Counted from the first letter of the stretch, positions 1 through 8,351 are shown. The stretch is 64,000 bases of DNA from an uncultured Acidimicrobiales bacterium (GCA_951813325.1 OX638350.1:1103029-1167028), one strand, 5' to 3'. Translations and numbers: made by a program. The notes: generated from the letters alone by a model not told the origin.

Positions 1-1
1 G

Positions 2-211
2 CCGGTGTTGTCGCTGAGCATCACCAGCGACACGCTGTACCCGCCCCGCCAGCAGGTCGAGCTGCACGACGCGGTGGTGTCCACCGGCGGGCGGTGTGTG
101 TACACCGTGGTGGACAGCCCCCACGGCCACGACGGGTTCTTGCTGGAAGTCGAGGCAGTTGGCCAGGCAATCAAGGACTTCTTGGAGAAGGTGGGAAGCG
201 GTGTCGGCTGA
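2..211 (+). CDS. metX: C-terminal end of homoserine O-acetyltransferase-like acyltransferase (partial)
   Basis: Only the last ~69 codons are inside the window; the gene begins upstream. The visible part fits the C-terminus of the MetX alpha/beta-hydrolase acyltransferases, which acetylate or succinylate homoserine. The segment SDTLYPPRQQ carries the catalytic-Asp region and DSPHGHDGFLLE the catalytic-His region. The stop TGA (209-211) overlaps the GTG start of the next gene, a PLP-dependent Cys/Met-metabolism enzyme that would use the acylated homoserine. The pairing supports a methionine-synthesis role. The acyl donor cannot be told from this fragment. Confidence 0.8.
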   Translation, partial: PVLSLSITSDTLYPPRQQVELHDAVVSTGGRCVYTVVDSPHGHDGFLLEVEAVGQAIKDFLEKVGSGVG

Positions 212-1436
212 GACAGGCTGGAGCGAGGCCGTCGACAGCCGGGAAGCAGTGGCCGCACCCGACCCCACCCGGTTCTCCCACCCCGACACCGTGGCCGTTT
301 TGGCCGGTCGGCGCTCAGGAGGGGCTGAGCTGGCCCCGTCGCTTCACCCCACCACCACGTTCCGCATTCCATCCCTTGAGTCGGGCCGGCGCATGGCGCT
401 GGATCCGACCGAGAGCCACTACTACACCCGCAACGGCAATCCCACTGTGCGGGCGTTCGAGGAGGCCATGGCCGAGTTGGAGGGGGCGGAGGCCTCCCGG
501 GCTTTCGCCTCAGGTATGGGCGCGGTGAGCTGCGTGATCCTCGGCTTGTGCTCGTCGGGCGACCACATCGTCGCCCAGCGCCAGCTCTACTCCGGCACTC
601 AGTTTCTGCTTCAAGCGGTGTGCCCCCGCTTCGGAATCGACGTGACCTTTGTGGACGGCACCGAGCCGGGGGCATTCCAAGCCGCGGTGCGGCCGGGGAA
701 GACCATGCTGGTGTTTGCCGAGACCCCGGCCAACCCCTGCCTGGATCTGGTCGATTTGGAGGAGCTGGGCGCTATTCGGGGTCCGCTGAAAGCGGTGGAC
801 GCCACCTTCGCCCCGCCGAGCATCACCCGGCCGCTGGACTACGGCGTGGACCTGAGCCTGCACTCGGCCACCAAGGGCCTCGGCGGCCACAACGACGCCA
901 CCTTGGGAGTGGTGTCGGGCAGCGCCGAGCTGATGGCCTCGCTGTGGGCGTTCGCCATCTTGCAGGGGGCCAACGCCGCCCCGTTCGACGCCATGAACGG
1001 CCTGCGGGGCCTGCGCACCCTGGGGGTCCGCCTGGAGCGCCAGAGCGCCACCGCTCAGCGACTGGCCGAGGCGCTGTCAGACCATCCCGGAGTGGAGACG
1101 GTTCGCTATCCCGGCCTGGCCTCCCACCCCCAGCACCAACTGGCCAAGCGGCAGATGCGGATGTTCGGCGGGCTCTTGGCCTTCGACCTCGCCCGGGGGC
1201 ACGACGCGGGGGAGCGGTTCGTGGAAGCGGTGAAGCTGGCCCAGATCGCCACGTCGCTGGGCGGCCCGGAGACGCTGGTAACCCATTCAGCGTCTACCAC
1301 CCACGCCGGGTTGTCGCCCGAGGAGCTGGCGGCAGCCGGCATCGGGCCGGGCACCATTCGGATCTCGGTGGGCCTGGAGCACACCGACGATGTGGTCGCC
1401 GATCTGCTGCACGCCGCCGACAAGGCCAATGCCTGA
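201..1436 (+). CDS. Cys/Met metabolism PLP-dependent enzyme (cystathionine gamma-synthase / homoserine sulfhydrylase type)
   Basis: A 411-residue fold-type I PLP enzyme of the trans-sulfuration family. The start is taken as GTG 201, overlapping the upstream metX stop, with a GAGAAGG ribosome site ~10 nt before it; earlier in-frame starts would overlap metX deeply. The PLP lysine is K225 in SLHSATKGLGGHND. The YYTRNGNPT motif near residue 75 and the aspartate of VDATFAPP complete the cofactor pocket. Translational coupling to metX suggests it converts O-acyl-homoserine to cystathionine or homocysteine. From sequence alone cystathionine gamma-synthase, O-acylhomoserine sulfhydrylase and methionine gamma-lyase cannot be separated. 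Confidence 0.88.
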   Translation: MSAETGWSEAVDSREAVAAPDPTRFSHPDTVAVLAGRRSGGAELAPSLHPTTTFRIPSLESGRRMALDPTESHYYTRNGNPTVRAFEEAMAELEGAEASRAFASGMGAVSCVILGLCSSGDHIVAQRQLYSGTQFLLQAVCPRFGIDVTFVDGTEPGAFQAAVRPGKTMLVFAETPANPCLDLVDLEELGAIRGPLKAVDATFAPPSITRPLDYGVDLSLHSATKGLGGHNDATLGVVSGSAELMASLWAFAILQGANAAPFDAMNGLRGLRTLGVRLERQSATAQRLAEALSDHPGVETVRYPGLASHPQHQLAKRQMRMFGGLLAFDLARGHDAGERFVEAVKLAQIATSLGGPETLVTHSASTTHAGLSPEELAAAGIGPGTIRISVGLEHTDDVVADLLHAADKANA

Positions 1437-1465
1437 GGTCGTCGGGGACATCGAGGTAGGTTTTT

Positions 1466-2263
1466 CTGCCTGAGATAATCGAAGTCGAGTACTACCGCCG
1501 AGCTGCCGAAGCCACGGTTGGCCGCATTCTCTCAGCCGTCAATGCCCCCGACGGCTGGTTCATCAAGGGGGGTGCCGATGTTACCGCGCTGCGCCTGGCG
1601 TTGGAGGGACGGACCGTTGTCGGAGTGCGTCGAATCGGAAAGCTCCTGATTGTGGACTTCGCTGATCCCGGCGGACGTCGGAGCGCAGTGCTGGGCCTTC
1701 GGTTCGGCATGACTGGGAGGCTGGTGGTGGACGACCGCCCGGTCATCGAGAAGCTGGAGTACTCCAGCGGGCGCGATGTTCCTGAGTGGCGGCGCTTCGA
1801 GGTGGGCTTTGCCAATGGGGGGTGCCTCGCCGTCATCGATCCGCGGCGCTTGGGCGGCGTGGAGCTGGATCCTGATGAGACCCGTCTTGGCCCTGACGCC
1901 TTCAGTCTGGCGATCGGGCAGCTGGCCGCCGCTCTGGAGGGCAGCCGCACCGCGCTGAAGGCCCGGCTGCTCGACCAGCGACGGGTGGCCGGACTGGGCA
2001 ATCTGCTGGTGGACGAGATTCTGTGGCGGACGGGACTGGATCCGGCCCGGGAGGCGGGATCGCTGGGCGAGTCCGAGCAGGCCCGGTTGGCTGATGGGAT
2101 CAAGTTTGCCGTGGCTGAGCTGGCCCAGCGGGGAGGCTCGCACACCGGCGATCTGCATCTGGCCCGAGTGAGGGGCGGGTCGTGTCCCAGAGACGGCGAG
2201 CTGTTGGACCGGCGTACCATCGGCGGGCGTACCACGTACTCCTGCCCTCAACATCAGAAGTGA
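1466..2263 (+). CDS. mutM: Fpg/MutM-type formamidopyrimidine-DNA glycosylase, CTG start
   Basis: Base-excision glycosylase/AP lyase removing oxidised purines, 265 residues, the normal family length. The mature enzyme needs Pro as first residue after Met followed by Glu. Here PE follows a CTG codon at 1466 and an in-frame TAG at 1457 excludes any earlier start, so CTG must initiate; AGGTAGG lies 5 nt upstream. Lys59 in RRIGK matches the beta-lyase lysine loop. The helix-two-turn-helix with AGLGN is at ~165-190. The C-terminal zinc finger is altered: C240-x2-D243 and C260-x2-H263 instead of four cysteines, while the nearby Arg (GGRTTY) is kept. The stop overlaps the next gene's GTG. Confidence 0.88.
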   Translation: MPEIIEVEYYRRAAEATVGRILSAVNAPDGWFIKGGADVTALRLALEGRTVVGVRRIGKLLIVDFADPGGRRSAVLGLRFGMTGRLVVDDRPVIEKLEYSSGRDVPEWRRFEVGFANGGCLAVIDPRRLGGVELDPDETRLGPDAFSLAIGQLAAALEGSRTALKARLLDQRRVAGLGNLLVDEILWRTGLDPAREAGSLGESEQARLADGIKFAVAELAQRGGSHTGDLHLARVRGGSCPRDGELLDRRTIGGRTTYSCPQHQK

Positions 2264-2628
2264 CCGTTACCTCAGGCGTCTCGGAAGCCGGCCTGCGCCG
2301 CGCGAGACTAGTCGCGGTGCGTCGGAAGTTGCTGGTGATCTGGATTCTGGCTCTGGTGGTTCTTGGGACGACCGCCGCATTCGGACCTGTGGCGGGGGCA
2401 TCGGGGCCGGCCGAGTCGGTCGCCCAGCAGCAGATGGCCGACACTGAGGCCATCCCGCCACCGCCTGATTCCGACGACGAGGTCCGGCTGGTGATGGCCT
2501 TGTTGATCTCCGTGGCCGCCGCGGCCCTTTTGGGGACGTTCATCTACTGGGTACGGACCGGCGACAGATCCGCGTCGGGCCACGGAGATTCACCGGACAG
2601 GCCCGAGCCAGAAGATACGCTCGGTTGA
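2260..2628 (+). CDS. Small two-helix membrane protein of unknown function
   Basis: A 122-residue protein with GTG start overlapping the mutM stop (GTGA), so probably translationally coupled. It has a hydrophobic segment at about residues 24-45 (VIWILALVVLGTTAAF) and a second near 84-103 (ALLISVAAAALLGTFIYW). Between them is an acidic, proline-containing stretch of ~35 residues, with a short charged tail after the second helix. The layout suggests a bitopic or double-spanning membrane protein with an external loop. I do not recognise the family. The next gene's ATG overlaps its stop codon (TGATG). Confidence 0.65.
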   Translation: MTVTSGVSEAGLRRARLVAVRRKLLVIWILALVVLGTTAAFGPVAGASGPAESVAQQQMADTEAIPPPPDSDDEVRLVMALLISVAAAALLGTFIYWVRTGDRSASGHGDSPDRPEPEDTLG

Positions 2629-2855
2629 TGGCCGACGAACTGGATGTGGAGGCGATGATCAACCGGTTCCGGGAGCGGGCCGAGGCGGTGAGGAATCGCC
2701 CGCTGCCTCCGGTGGGCGGCGAGGAGCGGACGCTGTTCATCCGCCGGGCCCAGGAGGACTTCCAGGATTTCGCCATCATCGGCGACGCCACCGGTGCCAT
2801 AGAGGACGGCTTTCTGGTTCTGCGGTTGGACTTGCGCCCGCCCGCCGACTCCTGA
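2628..2855 (+). CDS. Small conserved-looking hypothetical protein
   Basis: A 75-residue soluble protein starting at the ATG embedded in the upstream stop (TGATG). The first half is predicted helical and charged (VEAMINRFRERAEAVRNR). The second half looks like a short beta unit ending in VLRLDLRP. No recognisable motif. The tight overlap with the membrane-protein gene and the 9-nt gap to the DUF4202 gene indicate one transcription unit running from metX. Function unknown; the reading frame is supported mainly by the overlap and codon pattern. Confidence 0.55.
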   Translation: MADELDVEAMINRFRERAEAVRNRPLPPVGGEERTLFIRRAQEDFQDFAIIGDATGAIEDGFLVLRLDLRPPADS

Positions 2856-2864
2856 TCGGATCAC

Positions 2865-3467
2865 ATGGTGTCCGATGCCACCGCCCCGAGCCCGCGGCTG
2901 AGCGCCGCGTTGGCGGCCATCGACGCGGCCAACGCCGATGATCCCCACACCATCGTGGCAAACGGGGTAGCCCGGCCCAAGGAGCTGGCCCACGCCGAGC
3001 TGATGACCGAGTGGGTGCAGCGCCTCGATCCCGATCCCGACGACGCCCAGCTGGTGGCCGCCCGAGCCCACCATCTGCGGCGCTGGGTGTTGCCCCGGTC
3101 GGACTACCCCGATGGCCGGGCCGGCTACCTGCGTTGGCGCACCGCCCAAAGCAAGCGCCACGCCGCGGAGGTGGGCGACATCGCCACCGAAGCGGGATAT
3201 GACGACGCCTTCGCCGCCGATGTGTCGGCCATCGTGGCCAAGCGGGGCCTGGGCACCGACCCCCGGGTGCAGACCCACGAGGATGCCCTCTGCCTGGTGT
3301 TCCTCCAAACCCAGATCGAGGCTCTGGCCGAAAAGCTGGGCGACGACCATATGGCCGAAGTGCTGGCCAAATCCCTGGTCAAGATGAGCCCTGCTGCTCG
3401 TCGAATCGCCCAAGACCTGGACTTGGGCGAACGGGCCGCGGCCCTGCTGGAAATGGCCGGCGACTGA
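2865..3467 (+). CDS. DUF4202 domain protein
   Basis: A 200-residue protein matching my memory of the DUF4202 family along its whole length. Family hallmarks are the opening AIDAANADDP, the PKELAHAELM segment, and the conserved block ARAHHLRRWVLPRSDYP followed by GRAGYLRWR and a Lys/Arg-His helix. The HH/RW block and a later E-D pair (QTHEDALC) could be metal ligands resembling an HD-type fold, which is inference. ATG 2865 is used; GTG 2868 is an alternative. It is the last gene of the metX-led block before tRNA-Gly. Biochemical function of the family is not known to me. Confidence 0.8.
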   Translation: MVSDATAPSPRLSAALAAIDAANADDPHTIVANGVARPKELAHAELMTEWVQRLDPDPDDAQLVAARAHHLRRWVLPRSDYPDGRAGYLRWRTAQSKRHAAEVGDIATEAGYDDAFAADVSAIVAKRGLGTDPRVQTHEDALCLVFLQTQIEALAEKLGDDHMAEVLAKSLVKMSPAARRIAQDLDLGERAAALLEMAGD

Positions 3468-3529
3468 TCTCTGCCCCCGGTCTATTGCTATGGGTGTCCC
3501 GGAAGCAGCTTGCTATGCTGGGCAGTCCT

Positions 3530-3605
3530 GCGGATGTAGCTCAGTTGGGAGAGCGACACCTTGCCAAGGTGTAGGTCGCCGGTTCGAGCCCGGTCATCCG
3601 CTCCA
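3530..3605 (+). tRNA. tRNA-Gly (GCC)
   Basis: Complete cloverleaf of 76 nt with encoded CCA. Acceptor stem GCGGATG pairs with CATCCGC (3595-3601). The anticodon loop in ACACC-TTGCCAA-GGTGT gives GCC, reading GGC glycine codons. The T arm GCCGG-TTCGAGC-CCGGT is canonical. Confidence 0.96.
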
Positions 3606-3636
3606 GTCTGGTGTCAGCTACCGAGCTTTTTGCTGC

Positions 3637-4566
3637 TCAGGGAGCCGCGAATCCGTAGGCCTCCGGCGGTGTGGCCGCGGGGTCTTTGAACAGCATCACC
3701 CGGCAGGGCTCGGCGTCCATCCCCTCGGGGCACTGGATGACCGGCCACGGTACCCCCGTGCGCTCCATAGGGACCAGAAAGTGCATCACCGCCACATGGG
3801 TGCGGTAGATGGGTGAAGGGCCATCGCCGAACGTGAGGGGATGGTCCTCGGCAACCACTGCTAGATCCAGGTTCTCCCCGTAGCCGCCGTCGGACACCTG
3901 GCGTCCGCAGGTGCCGCACGGATGCAGGGTGATCACGAAGGCGTCGCAGGTCTCGGTCACGGTGATGTCGGCGAAATTTCCCTTCTGCATGGCGGCCCAC
4001 TGCCGCACCCGCACCTCGGCGGGCCGGGCCACATCATGGGGCATCCACCCCAGCAGCGTCTGCTCGCCGGCGAAGCGGATGCACGCTTCCAGCAAGTCGG
4101 GGCCCCAGGCCCGGTATACCTGCGACAGCACCGACGCCACCCGGTCGCGTTCCACATCGTGGATCCGGCGATAGCTGGCCTCTAGAGCGTCGAATCCGGC
4201 CATGGCGGCCTCGTGGTCGCCATCGGCGATGAGCCGTGCGATGCGATCGGCCCGGTCGGGCTGGCGCCGTCCGATGACGTCCTCGTCGGTCAGACCGTGC
4301 AGCAGGGCCGACCGGTAGGCGTCGTCGGCCGAGCCCACCTGCGCCAAGCCGTCTGTGCCGTAGTGGTCCGATACAAATCGCTGGGTGGCGGCGATCCATG
4401 CGCCGAACCCTTCGATGAAGTTCCGGTAGGCCCGGTCGATGCGCCGGAACACCTCGACGGCGGAGTCCGGGCTGTCGGCCAGTGCCTCGACGAGATCAGC
4501 CCGGGGCGGTTGGCTGAGCTTCGCCAACTCTTCCGGGCTTAGCAGACGCTCGGCGGTCTCAACCAT
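3637..4566 (-). CDS. Uncharacterised protein with C-terminal cysteine motif
   Basis: A 309-residue soluble protein whose family I do not recognise. The N-terminal two thirds are helical. The C-terminal part has HPCGTCGRQ and then CPEGMDAEPC in a compact domain, which could bind a metal or cofactor or form a redox pair. It has no signal peptide or membrane segment. A DITVTETCDAFVITLHPCG strand pattern resembles small-ligand domains in which a substrate-binding Cys/His cluster sits at the end of a beta sheet. It lies 30 nt downstream of the LLM oxidoreductase on the same strand, so it may be cotranscribed. Function not assigned. Confidence 0.7.
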   Translation of the reverse strand: MVETAERLLSPEELAKLSQPPRADLVEALADSPDSAVEVFRRIDRAYRNFIEGFGAWIAATQRFVSDHYGTDGLAQVGSADDAYRSALLHGLTDEDVIGRRQPDRADRIARLIADGDHEAAMAGFDALEASYRRIHDVERDRVASVLSQVYRAWGPDLLEACIRFAGEQTLLGWMPHDVARPAEVRVRQWAAMQKGNFADITVTETCDAFVITLHPCGTCGRQVSDGGYGENLDLAVVAEDHPLTFGDGPSPIYRTHVAVMHFLVPMERTGVPWPVIQCPEGMDAEPCRVMLFKDPAATPPEAYGFAAP

Positions 4567-4596
4567 CTGCGTTGGCCCTAGTAACCGGCATCCCCA

Positions 4597-5574
4597 TCAC
4601 CCATCAGCAGCCAACAGGGGCATGACCTTGTTCTTGGTCAGCTCCAGGCTCTCCCAGCCGATGGCCGGGTTGATGCCGCCCACCAGCGGGTGCAGCATGG
4701 CGCTGCCCTTGTCCCTCACCAGCTGGGCGCACTGCTCGGGGGTGAGCACGTCCCATTGGCCGCTGGCTGCCAACCCGGCCACATCGTCGGCGTCCACCGC
4801 GGTGAGGTTGTGGTGGTCGTTGTACTGCCAGCTGTTGTACAGCCCGGCGTCGTACAGGGCGTGGCGCTCGATGGCCGCCCAGGTGCGCTCGGGGTCATCG
4901 GTGACCATGACCATCGACGGGCCGTCGGGCACGATGGCGAACGGGGCTTCGTAGCCCAGCCGGGCGGCCTCGGCGTAGTAGAGGTCGGCCAGCGACTGGT
5001 CGGGGGTGGACGGGGAGAAGGGCAGCCCCAGCCGGGCTGCCCGCCGGGCCGAGGCCGGCACCGACCCGCCTACCATGAGCATCGGGTGGGGCTCGGTGAC
5101 CGGCTTGGGCGTTACCCAGATGGTGCGGCCCTCGTGCTCGAACGGCTCGCCCAACCAGCACTTCAGGATGAGCTTGATGGCCTCCTCGGTGTCGCGGCCC
5201 CGGCGGGTGCGGTCTTTGCCGAACATGTCGAACTCGAACTCCCGGTAGGCCACTCCCATGGTCACCGACAGGCGCCCCGGTGCCATCAGGTCGATGGCCG
5301 CGATGTCCTCTGCGATGCGGATGGGATCGTGGAACGGCAGCAGCAGCGCCGAGACGGCCACCATGATGTTGTCGGTGCGGGCCAAAGCGGCGCCGGCCAG
5401 GATCAGCGGGGAGGCCATGAACCCGTCCTCGGCGCCGTGGTGCTCCGACACGATGACGGTGGCGATGCCGTTGTCGTCGCACCACGACACCATGTCCAGG
5501 TATTCGCGGTGCAGTTGGGCATGGGTCACATCGGCGAACGGGGGGACTCTCAGCTCGAATCTGGCGGTGAACAT
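4597..5574 (-). CDS. LLM-class (luciferase-like) flavin/F420-dependent oxidoreductase
   Basis: A 325-residue luciferase-like TIM-barrel oxidoreductase using FMN or, commonly in actinobacteria, F420. The N-terminus (FELRVPPFADVTHAQLHREY) leads into the family block TVIVSEHHGAEDGF and then LAGAALARTDNIMVAVSALLLP. GVAYREFEFDMFG and the HPMLMVGGSVPASARRAARLG segment match the cofactor-binding half. Substrate cannot be inferred. It is followed by the unknown 309-residue protein and preceded by a DUF7064-like gene 10 nt upstream, in a likely four-gene minus-strand operon beginning at 7234. Confidence 0.88.
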   Translation of the reverse strand: MFTARFELRVPPFADVTHAQLHREYLDMVSWCDDNGIATVIVSEHHGAEDGFMASPLILAGAALARTDNIMVAVSALLLPFHDPIRIAEDIAAIDLMAPGRLSVTMGVAYREFEFDMFGKDRTRRGRDTEEAIKLILKCWLGEPFEHEGRTIWVTPKPVTEPHPMLMVGGSVPASARRAARLGLPFSPSTPDQSLADLYYAEAARLGYEAPFAIVPDGPSMVMVTDDPERTWAAIERHALYDAGLYNSWQYNDHHNLTAVDADDVAGLAASGQWDVLTPEQCAQLVRDKGSAMLHPLVGGINPAIGWESLELTKNKVMPLLAADG

Positions 5575-5584
5575 GGCGCAGAGA

Positions 5585-6535
5585 CTACTGGCGGAGGCTG
5601 CGGCGGTAGCGGGACCACTGGTCGGGGCGCCAGCAGTCCTGGTCTTCGCCCCAACCGGTGTTGCCGTCGAAGTCCCAGGCGGTGGTGCTCACCCAGGTGA
5701 GCATCTTGGGATAGGGGTTGAAGATGATGCGGCTCACCGGGGTGCCGGTCGCCCGCAGCTCTCGGCCCAGCTCGTCGGTAGCCTCTATCTCGAAGGCGGT
5801 GGCGTAGCCGTGCTCGGAATCGCTCTCCACCCGGCGCTGGCCGCTGACGATGTCGGCCCGCACGCCGTCGCGCAGGTAGTAGCCCGCGTTTATCGGATCG
5901 CTGTCTTCTTGGGGCAGCGAGTAGCACAGAAAGGCGCTCTGGCCCGACGCGGTGGCAAAGGAGTAGCCGATGCGAAAGCCCCCCAGGTCGCTGCGCGGCC
6001 CCCACGACCGGTCCCGCATGGCGCAGCAGTCCACGGCGATTTCTTCGCCATGCAGGCGGAAGCTCCCGGTGACCCGGCCGGGCTGGTCGATGTGGCTGGC
6101 GATTGTGAACGGCGGTTCGCCCCGGGTGAACACATGGGGTGGCGTGAGGGCGTCGAAGCGCAACTCGGCTTCGAACATGTCGCCCCGGCGGTAGCGGTAT
6201 CCCAGCTCGTAGCTGGTGAGCGGCTCGATCACCTTCACCCGCATCCCGGTGGGCAGCACGGCATCGCGGAGGTCGAGGCCTTCGGGCAGCGGGATGCTGT
6301 GGTTGTAGTCGAAGAACGGCACCTCCCACGGCAGATACGCGGTGTCGTCCCACACCATGGCCCCGCCCCCGGCGATGCCCAGGTTGGGGCGGATCCAGGT
6401 GTACAGATAGCCCATCATGTTGCGCTCGGGGACGCAGAAGGCGTACCAGCAGGTCTCGGTCTCCCACGGATCGTCGGAAGGGGGGTGGAAGTTGTCGTCC
6501 TCCGGCCCGATCAGGGCGTCCTCATCTGCTCCCAT
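5585..6535 (-). CDS. DUF7064/DUF7065-like (CrtC/AttH-type) protein
   Basis: A 316-residue soluble protein of a family common in actinobacteria and proteobacteria that degrade steroids, terpenoids or lipids. It opens with NFHPPSDDPWETETCWYAF, the usual entry of this group, followed by PERNMMGYLY, WDDTAYLPWEVPFF and the strongly conserved AMRDRSWGPR. Fold predictions for this family point to a lipocalin-like double barrel as in AttH/CrtC; that is family knowledge, not visible here. It sits between an alpha/beta hydrolase and an LLM oxidoreductase, consistent with catabolism of a hydrophobic compound. The reaction is unknown. Confidence 0.72.
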   Translation of the reverse strand: MGADEDALIGPEDDNFHPPSDDPWETETCWYAFCVPERNMMGYLYTWIRPNLGIAGGGAMVWDDTAYLPWEVPFFDYNHSIPLPEGLDLRDAVLPTGMRVKVIEPLTSYELGYRYRRGDMFEAELRFDALTPPHVFTRGEPPFTIASHIDQPGRVTGSFRLHGEEIAVDCCAMRDRSWGPRSDLGGFRIGYSFATASGQSAFLCYSLPQEDSDPINAGYYLRDGVRADIVSGQRRVESDSEHGYATAFEIEATDELGRELRATGTPVSRIIFNPYPKMLTWVSTTAWDFDGNTGWGEDQDCWRPDQWSRYRRSLRQ

Positions 6536-6547
6536 GCGGTGGCTCCT

Positions 6548-7234
6548 CTATTGGTTGGCGTGCTCGGCGAATCGGGCCGGTATCCAGTCGGCGAGCGTAG
6601 CGGCGATCTCATCGGCCACCGAGGCCAAGCCGTGGTCAGCGTCGGGGTAGACGATAAGCTCGCCGCCCCCGGCCAGCGCCCGCACCGCCTCGCTGGCGTG
6701 TACCGGCAAGATCTGGTCCATCCCGCCGTGCATCAACAGCAGGGGAGTGCCCTCCAGCGCCGCCGCGTTCTCGCACCCAGCCGATTGGGTGGCCAGCCCC
6801 ACCACCCCCGCCGTGTGTTCTCCCAGAGCGATCCCGGCCTGCACTGCCACCGCACCTCCAAAGGAGTGCCCCATGAAGATGAACCGCCGCCCCTGCTCCC
6901 GAGCGGCCAAATCGGCCGCCGCGGCCGCATCCAACAAGCAGCGCTCGATGATCCCCGGCCGCCGGTAATGCACCCGGATCACCGCAATTCCCTCGTCGGA
7001 CAAGTTCTCGCCCAGCCGCAGGTACAGCGCCCGTGCCGGCCCCAGCAATCCCCCGATGGCCCCACCCATAGTGACCACAACGTCGGTAGCATCAGCCGGC
7101 CCGTGCCACAGCAGCGTCAGAAGCCCGTCAGGGCAGTACACCTCCAAGTGCCGAAGCTCCGGCCCCGCTTCGGCCTCAACGATCCCCATCACGTCGAGCA
7201 ACTCCAGTGGAGAGCGGGTCCCGCCATCAGCCAT
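6548..7234 (-). CDS. Alpha/beta hydrolase (dienelactone hydrolase/esterase type)
   Basis: A 228-residue alpha/beta hydrolase. The nucleophile elbow is GHSFGG, the acid is likely the Asp of HGGMDQILPV, and the His is in DADHGLAS. Start chosen at ATG 7234; the longer reading frame upstream would run towards tRNA-Cys and lacks family similarity. No signal peptide, so cytosolic. It is the first gene of a minus-strand run with the DUF7064-like protein and the LLM oxidoreductase, with gaps of 12 and 10 nt. The substrate is unknown, probably an ester or lactone. Confidence 0.82.
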   Translation of the reverse strand: MADGGTRSPLELLDVMGIVEAEAGPELRHLEVYCPDGLLTLLWHGPADATDVVVTMGGAIGGLLGPARALYLRLGENLSDEGIAVIRVHYRRPGIIERCLLDAAAAADLAAREQGRRFIFMGHSFGGAVAVQAGIALGEHTAGVVGLATQSAGCENAAALEGTPLLLMHGGMDQILPVHASEAVRALAGGGELIVYPDADHGLASVADEIAATLADWIPARFAEHANQ

Positions 7235-7316
7235 GCCCGAAACCCTAAACCCCTGTGTGGTCCTGCCGGGCCGATCCCATACACTGTCAGGGCTGGCTGC
7301 TCCGGCAGCCAGGCAC

Positions 7317-7390
7317 GCGTCGGTGCCCGAGTGGACTAAGGGAGTGGCCTGCAAAGCCATGATTCACGGGTTCAAATCCCGTCCGGCGCT
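7317..7390 (+). tRNA. tRNA-Cys (GCA)
   Basis: 74-nt cloverleaf without encoded CCA. Acceptor GCGTCGG pairs with CCGGCGC (one G-T pair). Anticodon arm GTGGC-CTGCAAA-GCCAT gives GCA for cysteine, and the T arm is ACGGG-TTCAAAT-CCCGT. It marks the left edge of a region rich in accessory genes. Confidence 0.94.
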
Positions 7391-7586
7391 CTCACTGCTA
7401 TTCGCCATTTGGGTCTGATTTTGTTAGCCACTTAGCGCTGATTGTGAGGTTTCGGGGTGGCTGAGGAGGGATTTGGGGAGGCCTAGTTGGGGTTTAGGGC
7501 TTGTCTTCTGCTGGCTAGGTGTTCTGGGATTGCGTGGGGGTGACTTCGGACGCGGCGGTGACCGCCCGGCGCGCCTTGCTGTTCAC

Positions 7587-8351
7587 CTATGGCCCCCCTG
7601 GAGGGCCGTGTGTGCCGCTTCTCGCCGAGTGGCGGTGCTGGCGGCGCGGACTCCGAGGGGTGGCGTGCGCGACCTTGAGGCGGCTGCGCCACATCCAAGT
7701 TGCTAGGCCTAGCAAGGCAGCGAACGTCACGAGTGAGTGGGCTGTCGGCGCTATCAACCCACCGCTCGAGTCCCAAGCCGTCTTGACGATCCGAAGCGGG
7801 CCGAAGAACGGGAGAGCGGGAGTAGTGCCGGACCCGGCATTCACGGTTGACGATTGAACGCCGATTACCGCAATGAGAAGCAGGACTCCTTCAAGCTCTC
7901 GAGGCAATATCGAAGCGAACGCAAGACCCAATGCTACTGACACGAGTGCTGTCAGACAGACCGCTAGAAACAGGAGGCCGACGTCTGTGCCAGCGACGAG
8001 AGGCAGCATCAAACCATACAGGAGCACTATTGGGATGGCTCCGACAAGGAGAAACGCCAGGCGGCCCAGCGCTAGCTCACCTGCCCGATAGCCGGCGAGC
8101 ACAAGTCTCTCGTCTAGCTGACGTGCTGAGAGGCCGAGGAAGAATGCGCCACCTCCAACTGCCCACGCGACCCCCATCACTCCCACGTTAAGGTTGAAGA
8201 ACTTCTCCCGTTCGGTAACGGCTGTCGACGCTGCGCTCACTGCAAGAAAGAATGCTCCCGGCACAACTACGAGCAATAGCATTGCCAGTCGCCTTCTTAC
8301 GAGACCGCGACCCTGAATGATCGCGACTGTCAGTATTCGCCGCCACGCCAT
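7587..8351 (-). CDS. ABC-2-type transporter permease
   Basis: A 254-residue integral membrane protein with about six hydrophobic segments (for example MLLLVVVPGAFFLAV, LAFLLVGAIPIVLLYG and VGLLFLAVCLTALVSVALGLAF). It ends in a basic cytosolic tail rich in Arg, Pro and His. It begins 16 nt after the stop of the ABC ATPase gene on the same strand, forming a minimal exporter. The layout resembles drug, bacteriocin or lipid ABC-2 exporters; the cargo cannot be inferred. The gene lies in the accessory stretch right of tRNA-Cys. Confidence 0.8.
   Translation of the reverse strand: MAWRRILTVAIIQGRGLVRRRLAMLLLVVVPGAFFLAVSAASTAVTEREKFFNLNVGVMGVAWAVGGGAFFLGLSARQLDERLVLAGYRAGELALGRLAFLLVGAIPIVLLYGLMLPLVAGTDVGLLFLAVCLTALVSVALGLAFASILPRELEGVLLLIAVIGVQSSTVNAGSGTTPALPFFGPLRIVKTAWDSSGGLIAPTAHSLVTFAALLGLATWMWRSRLKVAHATPRSPRRQHRHSARSGTHGPPGGP

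Noticed and set aside
5258..7339. 693-codon plus-strand open frame
   Set aside because: It lies antisense to three well-supported minus-strand genes (LLM oxidoreductase, DUF7064-like, hydrolase) and its product is low-complexity.
7391..7586. Integrase attachment site at the tRNA-Cys 3' end
   Set aside because: I did not find a repeat of the tRNA 3' end downstream, only a 10-bp match near the far repeat, which can arise by chance.
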